Assembly: GCA_963682175.1 (NCBI GenBank)
Contig: OY821791.1
Location: 16,148,542-16,212,541, forward strand
Direction of reading: 5' to 3'
From: Triglochin maritima
Lineage: Eukaryota > Streptophyta > Magnoliopsida > Alismatales > Juncaginaceae
Length of the DNA: 64,000 bases
The position numbers and the translations under genes are program-made. Shown in pieces: positions 34,226 through 45,835 of this stretch. How positions within the stretch are numbered: position 1 is the stretch's first letter; the number at the start of each line of letters is the position of its first letter. A model generated the notes under the pieces. That model made no database searches. It worked only from the letters and a program-made list of their open reading frames with translations, and was not told the DNA's origin.

Positions 34226-35795
34226 TGATTGACATCATTTCATGCTTATATTTGTACCTTATATCCATTATCTTACACCTAAGCAATGCTACGTGACGAG
34301 TTTTATGTTTACTTTTCAGGAATAAAGAGGTTTGAAGAGAAGAGCCATGAAAGGACCCAAAAGCAGGAAAAAACTACTTAATTGTGAGACCTAGGGACCA
34401 AGATGCAAGACAGAAGGACCTGATCGTAAGACAGAAGGACCTAAAAGCAAAACAGGAAACTCCACACCATCATGGGGAGTATTTTGTCAATTCGATTCAG
34501 GTCGGAGCTCCACTAAACAAGTTAGATGCATCCAAGACCAAGAAACACTCCAAGCAAAGCCCAAAACAAAAACCAAGTAGATCTGAAGTTTATAGACCGC
34601 CAATTGGCGGTCTTGGACCGCTAATTGGCGGTCCATGTGGCCCCAGATCCGCCAAGATTTCTCCTGGAGTTGTATTATCATGTGTTTAGGCTATTTTTGG
34701 TATTGGTTTAGTCCCACATCAGGGGATTGTCCCGAATTAGCTTTTTCCATGCTTATAAATAGAACTCTTCACCTCCCATTGTATCCACCTCTCTCTTTGG
34801 TGGCCACCTTCCCTACTAAGAGTGCAGCCTTGAAGCAAAACTCTGGTGGAGGAAGAGCTACTTGTAATTGAGTGAGTTAATAATAGAAGTTTTCCTTTAA
34901 TTTTTTTGTTTCTCTCTTAGTTTAATTTCCTTCCATATGCATGTTTGCTTGTTTGTTTTGTTTTATGCTTCTTTAATATTTCTTGCTTGATTAGTATAAA
35001 TTTCATTTCAGTATTATGCTTGCTTTTGTTAATATAATTAGTGTAATGAGTAGTGAGTAGTTCCATCCCCATTTGGGGGTGGAGAAATATGTGATATAAT
35101 CATGTAGTGTACTAAGTGTGTGTTATCTTAATCCCTTGAGCTTTAAATGATTTCCATAACCATCTAATGGGTCTCCACTCTTATCTTTGATATGCTAATG
35201 CTCTTGAATGAAGCTTAGCTTATGCTTTGATTAGTGGATCTATTTTATGGGGAATGATAAGGTTAGGATATGGATAGGAATTAATATTGGAAACACAAGT
35301 TGTAGTGTAAGAACTCTTGTTGCCTTTACCTTAGCTAATGTCTTGTATGTTTTAATGATGTAGTCTTATCTTAATTCATGTGGAGGGATAGTAGGATCTA
35401 GTCTTTATACTTGAGTTCATTTAGCCTCATTCCAATTATTGTCTTGTATGTTTTAATGATGTAGTAAAATCTTAATTCATGTGGAGGCAAAGTTGGATGT
35501 AGTTTTACGATTTCATGCACTACATGTTGTGAGGAGCTTAATTACACACACACACCACACACACATCTTTATGTTTACATCATTTCTCTACCCCCTTTGG
35601 GGTTTAGTTTTTCTTGCTTCTTTTCCATTTCCATTTGCATCTTAGTGTAGTTTAGTGTAACCAACCTTTCTTCCCTTTCTTTACCTCTCGCCTTCGCACA
35701 AACCAAGTGTCGACACACCTCCCAGTGGACGACCCGTATTTGCCACCGCTTCAACGCGGTCGTGCACTTGCGGTTAAATATAAAACGATCAATCA
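34226..35795 (+). repeat. 3' LTR of element D
   Basis: 1,570 bp. Both U3 palindromes are near-perfect (34595-34633: GACCGCCAATTGGCGGTC, TTG, GACCGCTAATTGGCGGTC). TATA box at 34754-34761. Followed by CTACC. Confidence 0.95.
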
Positions 35796-35800
35796 CTACC

Positions 35801-38754
35801 CAAGCCGTACAGCTCTACCCTCATGCGTCGTATTACCAGAGACTAATGGGAACCATTTTGAGGTTAAGCCTCACTTTATTTCCATTCTCCCTCTCTTCAC
35901 TGGGAAAGGTGACCCCTATATCTTTCTCAGGGAATTTGAGGAGGTTTGTGCTTTGTTCAAGCTGCAACAACTTAGCACAGACTCCATCCATCTTAGGCTT
36001 GTCCCGTTTGCGCTGAAGGATGACGCCAAGAAGTGGTTGTACAGCAACCAGGCGAATGCCTTTAGGACTTGGGATGAGTTTCAATCTGCATTCCTCAAGA
36101 AGTACTTCCCAAATTATCGGACTTAAAAATTGAGGAACGAAATCAATTCGTTCTATCAACATGAGACCGAACCATTCCATGCATACTTAGAGAGGTTCAA
36201 GGAGCTACTATCCTCATGCCCTCACCATGGCATCGAGTTGTGGCGCCTTTGTCAGATTGTTTACGAAGGTCTTCACATCCCGTCAAGAACGCTCCTTAAG
36301 TCCATCTGTCAAGGAGAGTTCTTGGGAAAGGATGAAAGGGAGGTATGGGCTTTCCTAGAAGACCTTGCTGAGAAAACCATGCAATGGGAGAGTGTGAGGG
36401 AGCCACCAGCATCATCTAGTATAGGAGCAAGGATCGCGAATGCAAACTCGACTAGATCGTGTGCCGCATTTGTCGTCGATACCACTACGGCCATCGAGGC
36501 GCGCATGGCGGCCTTAATGCGCCGTATGGATTCGATTGAGCTCCAAAACCAACAGGGTGCACCTCACATGTCCACATCTAGTCCAGTTCCCTGTCATTCA
36601 TGTGGTAGGATAGGTCATGTAGAAAGCGAGTGTGTGTCTATTCCTCCTGAGATGGAGCGTGTCAACGCCATCTATGATAGAGCTAGGAATGACCCATACT
36701 CATCATCTTATAATCCTGGATGGAGGAACCACCCCAATTTTTCATGGAACCAAACTAATGCCCAGGGTGGTCTTTCAAACTCCTCTAGACCACATTACCA
36801 ATCACACCAACCTCCCATGCATGCACATTCCTATCAGCCACCCCAAGCGCAAACCACCAATCAATCGGGTTTCCCAAATTCCAATAATATGGAAACCCGA
36901 TTCAATTCGCTTGAGACCTTGACTCGTGGGCTTGAAAACTCAATGAATTTTTTTATGTCAACCACGAATCAAGTTCTCACTTCAAATCAGCAGACCATCA
37001 AATCTCTAGAGCTTCAGATGGGCCAATTGGCTCAGTCTGTACATGAAAGAGAGAGATGGTCTTTTCCTAGACAGCCTGAGGCTAACCCCCGTATGTACCA
37101 ACAACACATGCAAAATGGGAATGTGGTACCTTGGGGGAGGGAAGTGAACCATGTGGAAGAACCTGTTCACCATGTCAATTCCATTGCGACCTTAAGGAAT
37201 GGAAAACAGGTTGACAATCACATTTCCTTGCCACAACAACCACCATCTATGCAGCCCCTCAGTGGGAATGGTGGTGAAGAAGAGGCTGAGGGTGAGGGTA
37301 ATACACCAAAGCTTTCTTCTCAGGCACCGCAGAAAACCTACCTGCCAAAAGCTCTCTATCCAAGTAGGTTAACCAAAAAGCAGAGTGACAACATGAACAA
37401 GATAGTAGAGGTGTTTAAGCAAGTAATGGTTAACATCCCCTTGTTGGATGTCATCCAACAATTACCTCAATATGCCAAAGTGTTGAAGGATCTCTGCACA
37501 ACCAAGAGGAAGAACAATGTTCCTAAGAAAGCATTCTTGGCTGCAAATATCAGCTCACTTTTGTCCAATCCCACATACACAAAATACAAGGACCCTGGGT
37601 GTCCTACTATTCAGTGTACGATAGGGGACACTAGAATGAGCAATGTTTTGATTGATTTAGGATCAGCGGTCAACCTCCTCCCATTCTCTGTTTATCAACA
37701 GTTGAACTTGGGAGAATTGAAACCAACTAAGATCACCCTCCAATTGGCGGATAAATCCATTCGTATTCCCATGGGGATTATCGAGGACGTGCTTATCAAA
37801 GTTGGAGATTTTATATTTCCAGTCGATTTTGTTGTCCTCAATACCAATCCTGTTGCGAACACCCACTATCAAATACCTTTGATTTTGGGTAGACCATTTC
37901 TGGCCACCTCCAATGCCTTAATTAATTGTAGAAATGGTCTCATGAAGCTCTCATTCGGTAACATGAGTGCCGAGTTTCATGTGTTCAACTCTGGTAGGCA
38001 ACAAGAATCCATGGATGAACCTTTAAATCTAAATCTCATCCGCCAATTGGAGAAAACACCACAAAATCAACCAACACCCCTAACCCCAATGCAACCCGTT
38101 GAGAATGTTCGTGGGCCCAGCGAAAACTCATTGCCTGTCTTCGCAATGCAACAGAGTGAGCTGGCCTCGAACATCAATGTCCAAAGGGAGTGTTCGTTGC
38201 ATGATTCAGTTGAGAGTACTAGTGAGAGTGAGACACCTCATCATATGCCTATACCAGAAGGTGTCTCTACCTCATGTCCCATGGCCATTGAGCCATTTGA
38301 GCTTCATATTGACTCTAACAAGGACCCACCTATGACCGAGCTTATGCTTGATGATCTAAATGATGGTGGGAGGTCCTTGTTGGATGACTTGGGGAGAAGC
38401 CCCATTCTTAGTGATGCAAGTCTGCTGCATCCATCGAATGAGCCTGAGGAACTCATTCCGATGCACCCGCCTATTGGTTGGAGGGTTTTGTTCGATGAGC
38501 AACTAAACCCTAGTGAGGCAACACAACCTCATTCATTCATGTGGCCCACACCCAACCAATATCATGAGGGGTTCGAGCCGTTCAGCTTTGACCTTTCACC
38601 CCTCATGACACCTCCGAGTACCGATGAAGTTTGCCCATCTAGGCAAGTCTCTGGTTCTCATGACTTGATGTTCTCATTTGATGTTCCTTGCCCAAATGAT
38701 TATGAGAATATCGTTCCTGCTGTATATATCATGTTAAAAATAAAAAAAGAGTAA
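35801..38754 (+). pseudogene. gag-pro: Gag-protease of element C, main part, one in-frame stop
   Basis: Continues the gag begun at 26686. The capsid domain (PSCVVLPETNGNHFEV to HHGIELWRLCQ) is broken once by TAA at 36124-36126, where B has CAA (RTQKLRNEI). From 36130 the frame is open to 38754. The knuckle CHSCGRIGHVESEC starts near 36592. An aspartic protease follows, with DLGSA and ILGRPFLA, then a C-terminal domain shared with F (HPPIGWRV, PFSFDLSP, MFSFDVP). The C-terminus is longer than in B because the B stop TGA is TGC here. No pol domains. Confidence 0.9.
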
Positions 38755-40177
38755 TAAAAGACTCCTTCAGCGAGCATCGATTGTTGTGGGCCCCAACCCT
38801 TGTGTACTTGGGCCCAATTTCTTCACGTATTTATCTCCCTTCTTCAGCTTCTCACAGGTTTTGAGGGAATTTGGGTTTGTGTCCATCAACATGACCCTGA
38901 ACGTCCCTTTGCACTTCATGTTGGTGAGATCTTTCCTTTTTCATGCATATATCCATGTAGTATCGCCTCACATTCATTGAGGACAATGCATGAAGTATGT
39001 GTGGGGGGGTGTTTTACGTGTGTACATAGTCGAGTCTTTTCATTTGATTTTTTGTTTTCTTTTGTGTGCATTGATAGGGTTATGTTAGTGTGCTGCATTT
39101 AATATCAATATATTTGCTTGCCATGATCCTTGGGTGACTTGTCTTCTTTTTCTTGCCTAGTGCTTTAAAATATTCCTATTTCTTTCAAAATCTTCATGTG
39201 TTTGCGAAAGAAAAATGTTCTTGTAGGTTTTGCATGTGTTTAGCATGTGCAAAACCGTTGAGAGGCAAAGTAAAAAGAAAGCTCCCAAAATTGTCTTGAA
39301 CTTGATGCATTAGGATATCTAGTTTACTGACTTTAGGTCTTATCGAGTCGTTAGGATGCACCCCGGTTTTCCCTCGGGGGGCGTGTAATCATAGGGTTTC
39401 AACACTCAAACATTTAAAGAAGTCCACCTTGAACCTAGTGAGTCAAATAATTCGTGTCTATTAGTATAAGGAAGTTTGTCGTAGTCAAGGGCCCTTAATC
39501 TCTTTTTGTGAAACTTAAGTGTAGGGGTTTTGATTCCCATGTAGATAAATAAATAAGTGGTGTTCTCTCTTCTCTCACGGCTCCTATCACTCGGGAAAGT
39601 AGGTCTGAGGGGACTTTGTGCCTGGTGTTTTCGAGTCATCTGACTTGGGATGCACCGACCGAACTCCCGTTACACGGGTGGGTACGGATCGCCTTATGTG
39701 GAGATTTGGGGGAAGGTGTACGTGATAGTGTAAGTCCTCATAGGCAATGATGCACGAAACTTGACCCTGGGAGAATCAAACATCAACCAATAAAATGCTC
39801 CCAACAAAAAAAAAGAAAAAAAATGTGTGTCAAATAAGAACCAAAATGGACTTTACACATTGTATCACATTCAGAAGCTAAGGTTGCCCATGTTTTTCAC
39901 TTAAGTCCTTAACTAACTTTCACGAATAACTCATTTGGCAAGGTGTGTGGACCGATTACATATATAGAATCGACCCATAGTATTACCGCGTCCCATGATC
40001 GACAATATGAGTCCAACGAGTCGTGTAGCTAGATTGATTAATGCATCTTGTTCGGATGTTGTGGGTGTATCCGCTGAAAACCCTCAGGAGACAACACTCC
40101 TCCTCCTTGGCGACAAGGAGGTTTAACGGCTTTTTGCACGTGCTAAGTGCAACCGTGATTCCTACGAAAGTGAGTTA
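38755..40177 (+). other. 3' noncoding region of element C
   Basis: Same block order as D. GACTCCTTCAGCGAGCATCG follows gag, a pyrimidine tract ends CTCACAG at 38857, the internal purine tract (ATGTGTGGGGGGGTG) is near 38997-39011, TCATCTGACTTGGGATGC lies near 39635, and the conserved pre-PPT block covers 40043-40177. It stops at TGAGTTA, before the 3' purine tract, where T LTR sequence resumes after GTTGG. Confidence 0.8.
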
Positions 40178-40182
40178 GTTGG

Positions 40183-40866
40183 TGTTGGGTGTTGCCGTTG
40201 ATTGGCTAGAAGGCAACGGGTTCACCGGCCCTTTTGGGGCAACAGACAGACATGCCAACCCTATAACGAATAGTGGTGACACATGAGGAGGGGGTGATTG
40301 TTTTGTCGTGGCTCCGGCAAATGAGGCAAAGCCGTGGCTCTGGCGATAGATGCAAAATCGTGGCTTCGGTAACACTGAGGCAAGGTCGTCGCTCCGGCGA
40401 ATGAGGCATGTATAAGTTGTCGCCGTGTTTCCGGCAATTGAGGCAAAACCGTGGCTCCGGTGAATGACGCAAATGTTGATAGTTTTCAGTGGTTGAGATT
40501 GTGTCTGTTTATGGCTTTTCGTATTCATTGTTCATATATGTGTTAGGGTTTGGCATACGGGGTTTCCTTTCAGAAACTCATGCATGTTTCATGTCTGCTT
40601 TTCAGGCTGGGAGCGGCGTTAGGCGGGTGGTGACAGCGGAGGAGGTGCTCGGGACTAGATCCTGCTTTTCTTCCTTTTGAGGTGGTTGTGATTACATATG
40701 TATATTTTCTGTTTACGAGGTTTGATGTAATCACATTCTTTTGTAAACTCGATCACATATATATATATTATATGTTGGTGCACTTGTGTGTTTATTTTTG
40801 CGTAATGTCCTCACCTTATTGTATATTTAAATTTTAAAATTTTCAGCTGTGTCTGAGGGCGGTACA
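40183..40866 (+). repeat. LTR of element T, second part
   Basis: Continues the LTR broken at 22269; the join CAGTTGG|TGTTGGG aligns with the undamaged relative near 41625. It contains GC-rich tandem motifs (CGTGGCTCCGGCGAATGAGG-like, 40305-40480), AT-rich DNA with a TATATATATATTATAT stretch, and ends GGTACA at 40866. Confidence 0.75.
40305..40480 (+). repeat. Degenerate tandem motif in T LTR
   Basis: Six or so imperfect units of about 24-30 bp built on CGTGGCTCCGGCGAATGAGG. A shorter, diverged set is at 41757-41835. Confidence 0.65.
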
Positions 40867-40869
40867 ACT

Positions 40870-40881
40870 TGGTATCAGGGC
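40870..40881 (+). promoter_or_regulatory. Primer-binding site, first T copy (tRNA-iMet)
   Basis: TGGTATCAGGGC, one mismatch from TGGTATCAGAGC, the complement of plant initiator tRNA-Met, three bases after the LTR end. Confidence 0.8.
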
Positions 40882-40977
40882 GGTCAGTTTCGGTGTCTCC
40901 GTCCAAAGAAACCACCCTTAGAGTTATGTCGATCATGCAAGCATTGTTTTGATTCATGTTTTGTGTCTCTTGCATAG

Positions 40978-41102
40978 ATGGCACCGAGACGCGTGAGACC
41001 TCCTCCCCGAGACTGTAGCACCAGCGATGAGGTGGGTGATGGGAGCAGGGAGGAGGAGTGGAGGATGCTCCAGGGCACGCTGGGTAGACTGGGCGAGATT
41101 CT
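40978..41102 (+). pseudogene. gag: Gag start of first T copy, truncated
   Basis: The ATG at 40978 opens MAPRRVRPPPRD and runs about 41 codons to LGRLGEIL. It then joins, after four A residues, to LTR sequence of a second copy. The same gag start recurs at 42461. Confidence 0.8.
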
Positions 41103-41106
41103 AAAA

Positions 41107-41625
41107 TCGGTCGACCGGTGTTCTGGGTTCGGTCGACCGGTTATAGTGTATTTTGGTCAAATTCCTTGCACCGGTCGAACGATGCCCTTTTGGCGGTCGA
41201 CCGGTTGTGCAATTTTAGCGAGAGAAAGACGTCCTGGGTATTTTCTATCGAACGGGACCCCCTTGTCGGTCGACCGAAAGTACTGTCGTAGGTCGGTTGG
41301 GGCGTTGACCATCAAAACGGTCGATCGCTCGTTGACTTCGTCCGACTGACGCTTAAGTTAACTTAATTGCCGGTCGACCAGATGTGTGGTTTCGGTCGAC
41401 CGTGAAGTGTGGACTCTGGGTGAGTTCTACTGGTGGTTTTCGGTCGACCGATAGGGTTCGGTTGTTCGACCGTTTTACTGTTGTTTGCGAAAATGGATTT
41501 CTACTGGTGCTTTTCGGTCGACCGGGACCTCTTTGTCGGTCGACCGTTTGGCGGGTTTTTCATTTAGGCCAGTTCTCTGGGCGAGGATCGGTCGACCGGA
41601 AGCCATGTTTTGTTCGACCGTTTTG
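41107..41625. repeat. CGGTCGACCG palindrome array, copy 2
   Basis: About 14 exact or near copies of CGGTCGACCG in 520 bp, aligned unit for unit with the array at 21731-22262. Some units have decayed (TCGAACG, TTCGACCG). Confidence 0.85.
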
Positions 41626-42349
41626 CACTGTTTTTGTGTGTGTTGCTAATGATTGGCTAGAAGGCAACGGGTCTGTCAGCTCTTTTGGGGCGACGGAGGA
41701 CATGTCGGCCCTATAGCGATTAGTAGTGACACGTGGAGGTGGATTGTGATAATTGTCGCCGTGGCTCCGGAAGTTGAGGCAAAGCCGTGGCTCCGGCGAA
41801 TGATGCAAAATCGTGGCTCCGGTAACACTAAGGCAATGAGGGGGTTGTTTGGCCGTGAGTTGGACCGGCGGTGCCTTGTGTGCACGTGTGTTGGTGGGTT
41901 GGGGTGAGAGGACCCTTGAGACCCGTGTTGTTGGGCTATGGCCGGAAGAGAGGTCCCAGGAACTTAGCGGGTGTATCTGTTGTGGTGTTTTACGGTTCTT
42001 TGCATATTTCATTCTGTCCATATATGTGTTAGGGTTTGGCATACTGGGTTTCCTCCTGGAAACTCAGGCATTTATTGTCTGCTTTCAGGCCGAGAGCGAC
42101 GTTAGGTGGGTGGTGACGGTGGAGGGAGCGCTCGAGACCTGATCCTGCTTCCCTATATTTTGAGGTGGTTGTGATTACTTGTGTATATTTTATGTATATG
42201 ATCTTTTGATGTAATCACATTCTTTTGTAAACTTGTTCACATATATATATTATATGTTGGTGCACCGGTGTGTGTATTTCTTTTCGTAATGTCCTCGTTG
42301 ATTGTATGATTTAAATTTGAAATTTTCCGCTGTGTTTGAGGACGTTACA
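41107..42349 (+). repeat. Second T-type LTR, 5'-truncated
   Basis: Starts inside the CGGTCGACCG array and ends GACGTTACA. The first 330 bp or so of the LTR are missing compared with 21406-22269 plus 40183-40866. By eye it is roughly 80-90% similar to the first LTR, too diverged for a recent duplication. Confidence 0.8.
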
Positions 42350-42352
42350 ACT

Positions 42353-42364
42353 TGGTATCAGAGC
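42353..42364 (+). promoter_or_regulatory. Primer-binding site of element T (tRNA-iMet)
   Basis: TGGTATCAGAGC, exact, three bases after the LTR end GTTACA. Typical of Del/Tekay chromoviruses. Confidence 0.9.
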
Positions 42365-42460
42365 GGTCAGTTTCAGTGTCTTCGTCCAAAGTAACCACCC
42401 TTAGAGTTGTGTCGTTCATGCATGCATTGTTCTCATTCATGTTTTGTGTCTCCTGTGTAG

Positions 42461-43826
42461 ATGGCTCCGAGACGTGTGAGACCTCCTCCCCGAGATCATA
42501 GCCCCAGTGTTGAGGCAGATGAGGGGAGCAGGGATGAGGAGCTGAGGACGCTCTAGGGCACGCTGGGTAGACTGGGCGAGATTCTCGAGCGCCAATCTGC
42601 CCAGGCTTAGCAGGGTGGAGCGGGTGCAGTGCTTGATCGGTTTATGCGTCAGCATCCCCCATCCTTCGATGGTAGCGGCGACCCTGAGGCAACAAAGGAC
42701 TGGGTCTTTAAGATCCAGAAGATATTTCGGGCGATTTGGTGTCCTCCTGAGAGGAAGGTGGATCTGGTCACTTACGTGTTGGACGGCGGCGCAGTCAACT
42801 GGTGGAGGTCCAATTCTGCTGTGCTGTTTGAGGACAGTGAGGTCGCGTGTTCACTATCCAGTCGGAGGAGGCTAGAGATGCCAACACGGTGGTGGAAGGT
42901 ACGCTACTTGTTGCAGTTTTGGTAGATAGGGTGTTGTTCGACTCTGGGGCCACACACTCGTTTATCTCTGAGCAGTTTGCGAGCGTGTTGGGCCGTACCC
43001 CTGCGATGTTGACTGCCACTTTGGAAGTCAGCACACCCCTGGGTTTGGTGGGCACTGTGGGGAGATTTCTTCCCGGTGCCACTATTGCTTCGGGAGACCA
43101 GGAATTTCCGGCTGACCTGGTCTTGCTACCGATGGTGGACTTCGATGTTATACTCGGGATGGATTGGTTGTCCCAGTACGACGTCCGAGTCTTGTGCCGT
43201 GATAAGAAGATTTTGATTCTGAGACGAGGTTTGCCTGATCTTCTGATCAGAGGATTGAAGGACTGAGGGAGTCGGTTGATCGTTTCTTCAGTTAGAGCTC
43301 GGAAGTTGATTCAGCAGGGTTGCAGGGCTTTTGTAGCCACCTTGGTAGTTCCAGACCCAGAGTTGAGGAGGCTGGAAGACATCAAGATTGTTCTGGATTT
43401 TCCCGAGGTGTTTGCTGATGATGTCTCCGGTCTACCACCCCACAGAGAGATTGAGTTCGGCATTGATCTGATAGCTACGACTACACCGCAGTCGAAGGCT
43501 CCGTACAGGATGGCACCTGCAGAGTTCGCAGAGCTGAAGAAGCAGTTACAGGATCTGATGGATACTGGGTTTATCTGACCTAGTGTCTCACCGTGGGGTG
43601 CGCCGATTTTATTGGTGAAGAAGAAGGACGGCTCGTTGCGGATGTGTATAGATTACCGGATGCTGAATAAGGTTACTGTGAGGAATTAGTATCCTTGGTC
43701 CAGGATCGAGGACCTGTTTGACCAGTTGTAGTCAGCGAAGGTGTTCTCGAAGATTGATCTACGATCCGGGTATCATCAGTTGAGGATCAGAGTGGCAGAT
43801 GTTCAGAAGACAACTTTTCGGACGAG
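42461..43826 (+). pseudogene. gag-pol: Del/Tekay-type gag-pol of element T, first part
   Basis: The ATG at 42461 opens MAPRRVRPPPRD. Gag has two TAG codons (near 42554 and 42608) and continues PPSFDGSGDPEATKDW. It is internally deleted near 42840, so the rest of capsid and the zinc knuckle are missing. The protease follows with catalytic DSGATHSF (Asp codon 42940-42942) and ILGMDWL. The N-terminal reverse transcriptase is recognisable by [32 protein letters not shown] and [12 protein letters not shown], with stops near 43576, 43687 and 43728. Element B interrupts it after FRT at 43826. Without insertions T would be an autonomous element, now dead. Confidence 0.9.
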
Positions 43827-44280
43827 TGTTGAACGTTTTAATTTAAACCGCAAGTGCACGGCCACGATGAAGCGGTGGCAAGTACGGGTCGTCCTCAGGG
43901 AGGTGAGCAGCCTCTTGTTTGCACAAAACTAAGTGGCGAAAATAATGGAGAAGAGAGTTGGTTACGCTACTCTACACTAAACTACGCTAAGAAGTACGAA
44001 ATGCGAAACAAAGAAATAAACGATCAAATAAAAACTAAGCTAAGAACAAAATAGAAGTGCTGGAATTTCAGGAATGGAAAACCCCTAAGGGGTGGAGTGA
44101 GTGCACACAAGCAAAGAGGTGGGTGTAGAATACATTCTTTAAGCACATGAAGGTGGTGTTTATCAAGCATAGGAAGTGTCTAAATATTATGGCAAAACCT
44201 ATCAATCTATTCACCAACTTGGTTGATTAATATTTACATATGCAAGTTGTTTATTTCAGAACCTAAACAAGCATGAGTGG
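43827..44280 (-). repeat. 3' LTR of element B, U5 part
   Basis: From TGTTGAACG (43827) to GAGTGG, where element F enters. Continues at 51664-52623. Matches the U5 side of the 5' LTR from 58423 onward almost base for base. Confidence 0.95.
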
Positions 44281-45835
44281 TGATTGATCGTTTTATATTT
44301 CTACCGCAAGTGCACGGCCGCGTTGAAGCGGTGGCAAATACGGGTCGTCCACTGGGAGGTGTGTCGACACTTGGTTTATTCGAAGGCGAGAGGTAAAAAG
44401 AAGGGAGAAAGATGTATTACACTAATCTAAACTACAAAGCTGAAATGAAATGCAAAAGGAAATGAAGATAAGCAATAAAACTAAGCCCCAAATGGGGTAG
44501 AGAAATAATGTGAACATAAAGAAGTGTGTGTGTGTGTTCATTAAGCTCCTCACAACATGTAGTACATGAAATCATAAAACTACATCCAACTTTGCCTCTA
44601 CATGAATTAAGATAAGACTACATCATTAAAACATACAAGACAATAATTGGAATGAAGCTACATGAACTCAAGTATAAAGACTAGACCCTACTATGCCTCC
44701 ACATGAATTAAGATGACTACATCATTAAAACATACAAGACATTAGCTAAGGAAAAGGCAACAAGAGTACATACACTACAAATTGTGTTTCCAACATTAAC
44801 TTCATCCATATCCTAACCTTATCATTCCCCATAAAATAGGTCCACTAATCAAAGCATAAGCTAAGCTTAATTCAAGAGCATTAGCATATCAAAGATAAGA
44901 GTGGAGACCCATTATATGGTTATGGAAATCATATAAAGCTCAAGGGATAAAAATAACACACACTTAATACACTACATGATTATATCACATATTTCTCCAC
45001 CCCCCAAATGGGGATGGAACTAATCACTACTCATTATACTACTGATTAGACTAAGCAAAGAAAACATTTAACTAAGATACTGAAATTACTAAACAAGAAA
45101 TCAAGCAAAGTAAAACAAACCACACAAAACAAGCAACATAACAAGACAAGATTAAAAGAAACAAATAAACTTTTATTAACAATGACTCACATTGAAGGTA
45201 GCACTCTTCTCCACCTTGAGTTATTGCTTCAAGGCTCACTCCTTAGTAGAGAGAATGCCACCAAACAATGGGTAATTACAATGGAAGGTGAAGAATTCTA
45301 TTTATAAGCATGGAAAAAGCTAATCCGGGACAATCCCCCGATGTGGGACTAAACCAATACCAAAAATACACTAAGAATACACTAATACACGTGCTACAGA
45401 AAACTAGATGGATTCTGGGCTAAATGGACCGCCAATTAGCGGTTCCAGACCGCCAATTGGCGGTCTATAAGGTTTAGATCCGTCTGGTTTTCTTTGTGGG
45501 CTTTTCTTGAAGTGTTTCTTGGTCTTAGATGCATCTGGTTGGTTTAGTGGAGCTCCGACCCGAATCGAATTGACAAAATACTCCTCATGATGGTGTGGAG
45601 TTTCCTGTTTTGCTCTTAGGTCCTTCTGTCTTACGATCAGGTCCTTCCCCCTTGCATCTTGGTCCCCAGGTCTCACAATTAGGTCCTTTTTTTCCTGCTT
45701 TTGGGTCCTTTCATGGCTCTTCTCTTCAAACCTCTTTATTTCTGAAAACTAAACATAAAACTCGTCACATAGCATTGCTTAGGTGTAAGATAATGGATAT
45801 AAGGTACAAATATAAGCATGAAATGATGTCAATCA
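44281..45835 (-). repeat. 3' LTR of element F
   Basis: 1,555 bp, TGATTGATCG to GATGTCAATCA as written on the plus strand. U3 palindromes at 45427-45465, TATA box at 45299-45306. Confidence 0.95.

Larger units (their letters stand above)
26786..35795 (+). mobile_element. Element D (Athila-type, non-autonomous), CTACC target duplication
   Basis: Complete 9,010-bp LTR element with perfect 5-bp duplications CTACC at 26781-26785 and 35796-35800. Order: 5' LTR, tRNA-Asp primer site, leader, gag-protease pseudogene, noncoding region, purine tract, 3' LTR. It lacks reverse transcriptase, RNase H and integrase. The LTRs differ at roughly 20-30 positions by eye, so it is older than element F. Confidence 0.95.
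22270..40177 (+). mobile_element. Element C (Athila-type, non-autonomous) with two nested insertions
   Basis: Starts at TGATTGACATC (22270) after GTTGG and ends at 40177 before a second GTTGG (40178-40182). Beyond that the T LTR continues. It contains a 5' LTR fragment, a LINE, the gag start, element D, the rest of gag-protease and most of the 3' noncoding region. The 3' LTR and its purine tract are missing. The LTR fragment is closest to that of element B, and the gag is also most like B, so B and C are one family. Confidence 0.75.

Noticed and set aside
38786..38980. Hydrophobic 64-residue frame seen also in F and B
   Set aside because: The nucleotide sequence is conserved in all frames and the D copy is interrupted, so the conservation is better explained by a cis-acting RNA or DNA element.
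42847..43826. T as an active autonomous helper for A to F
   Set aside because: Its frame has many stops, an RNase H active-site change, a lost zinc knuckle and a mostly deleted integrase, and its primer tRNA and family differ from the Athila-type elements.
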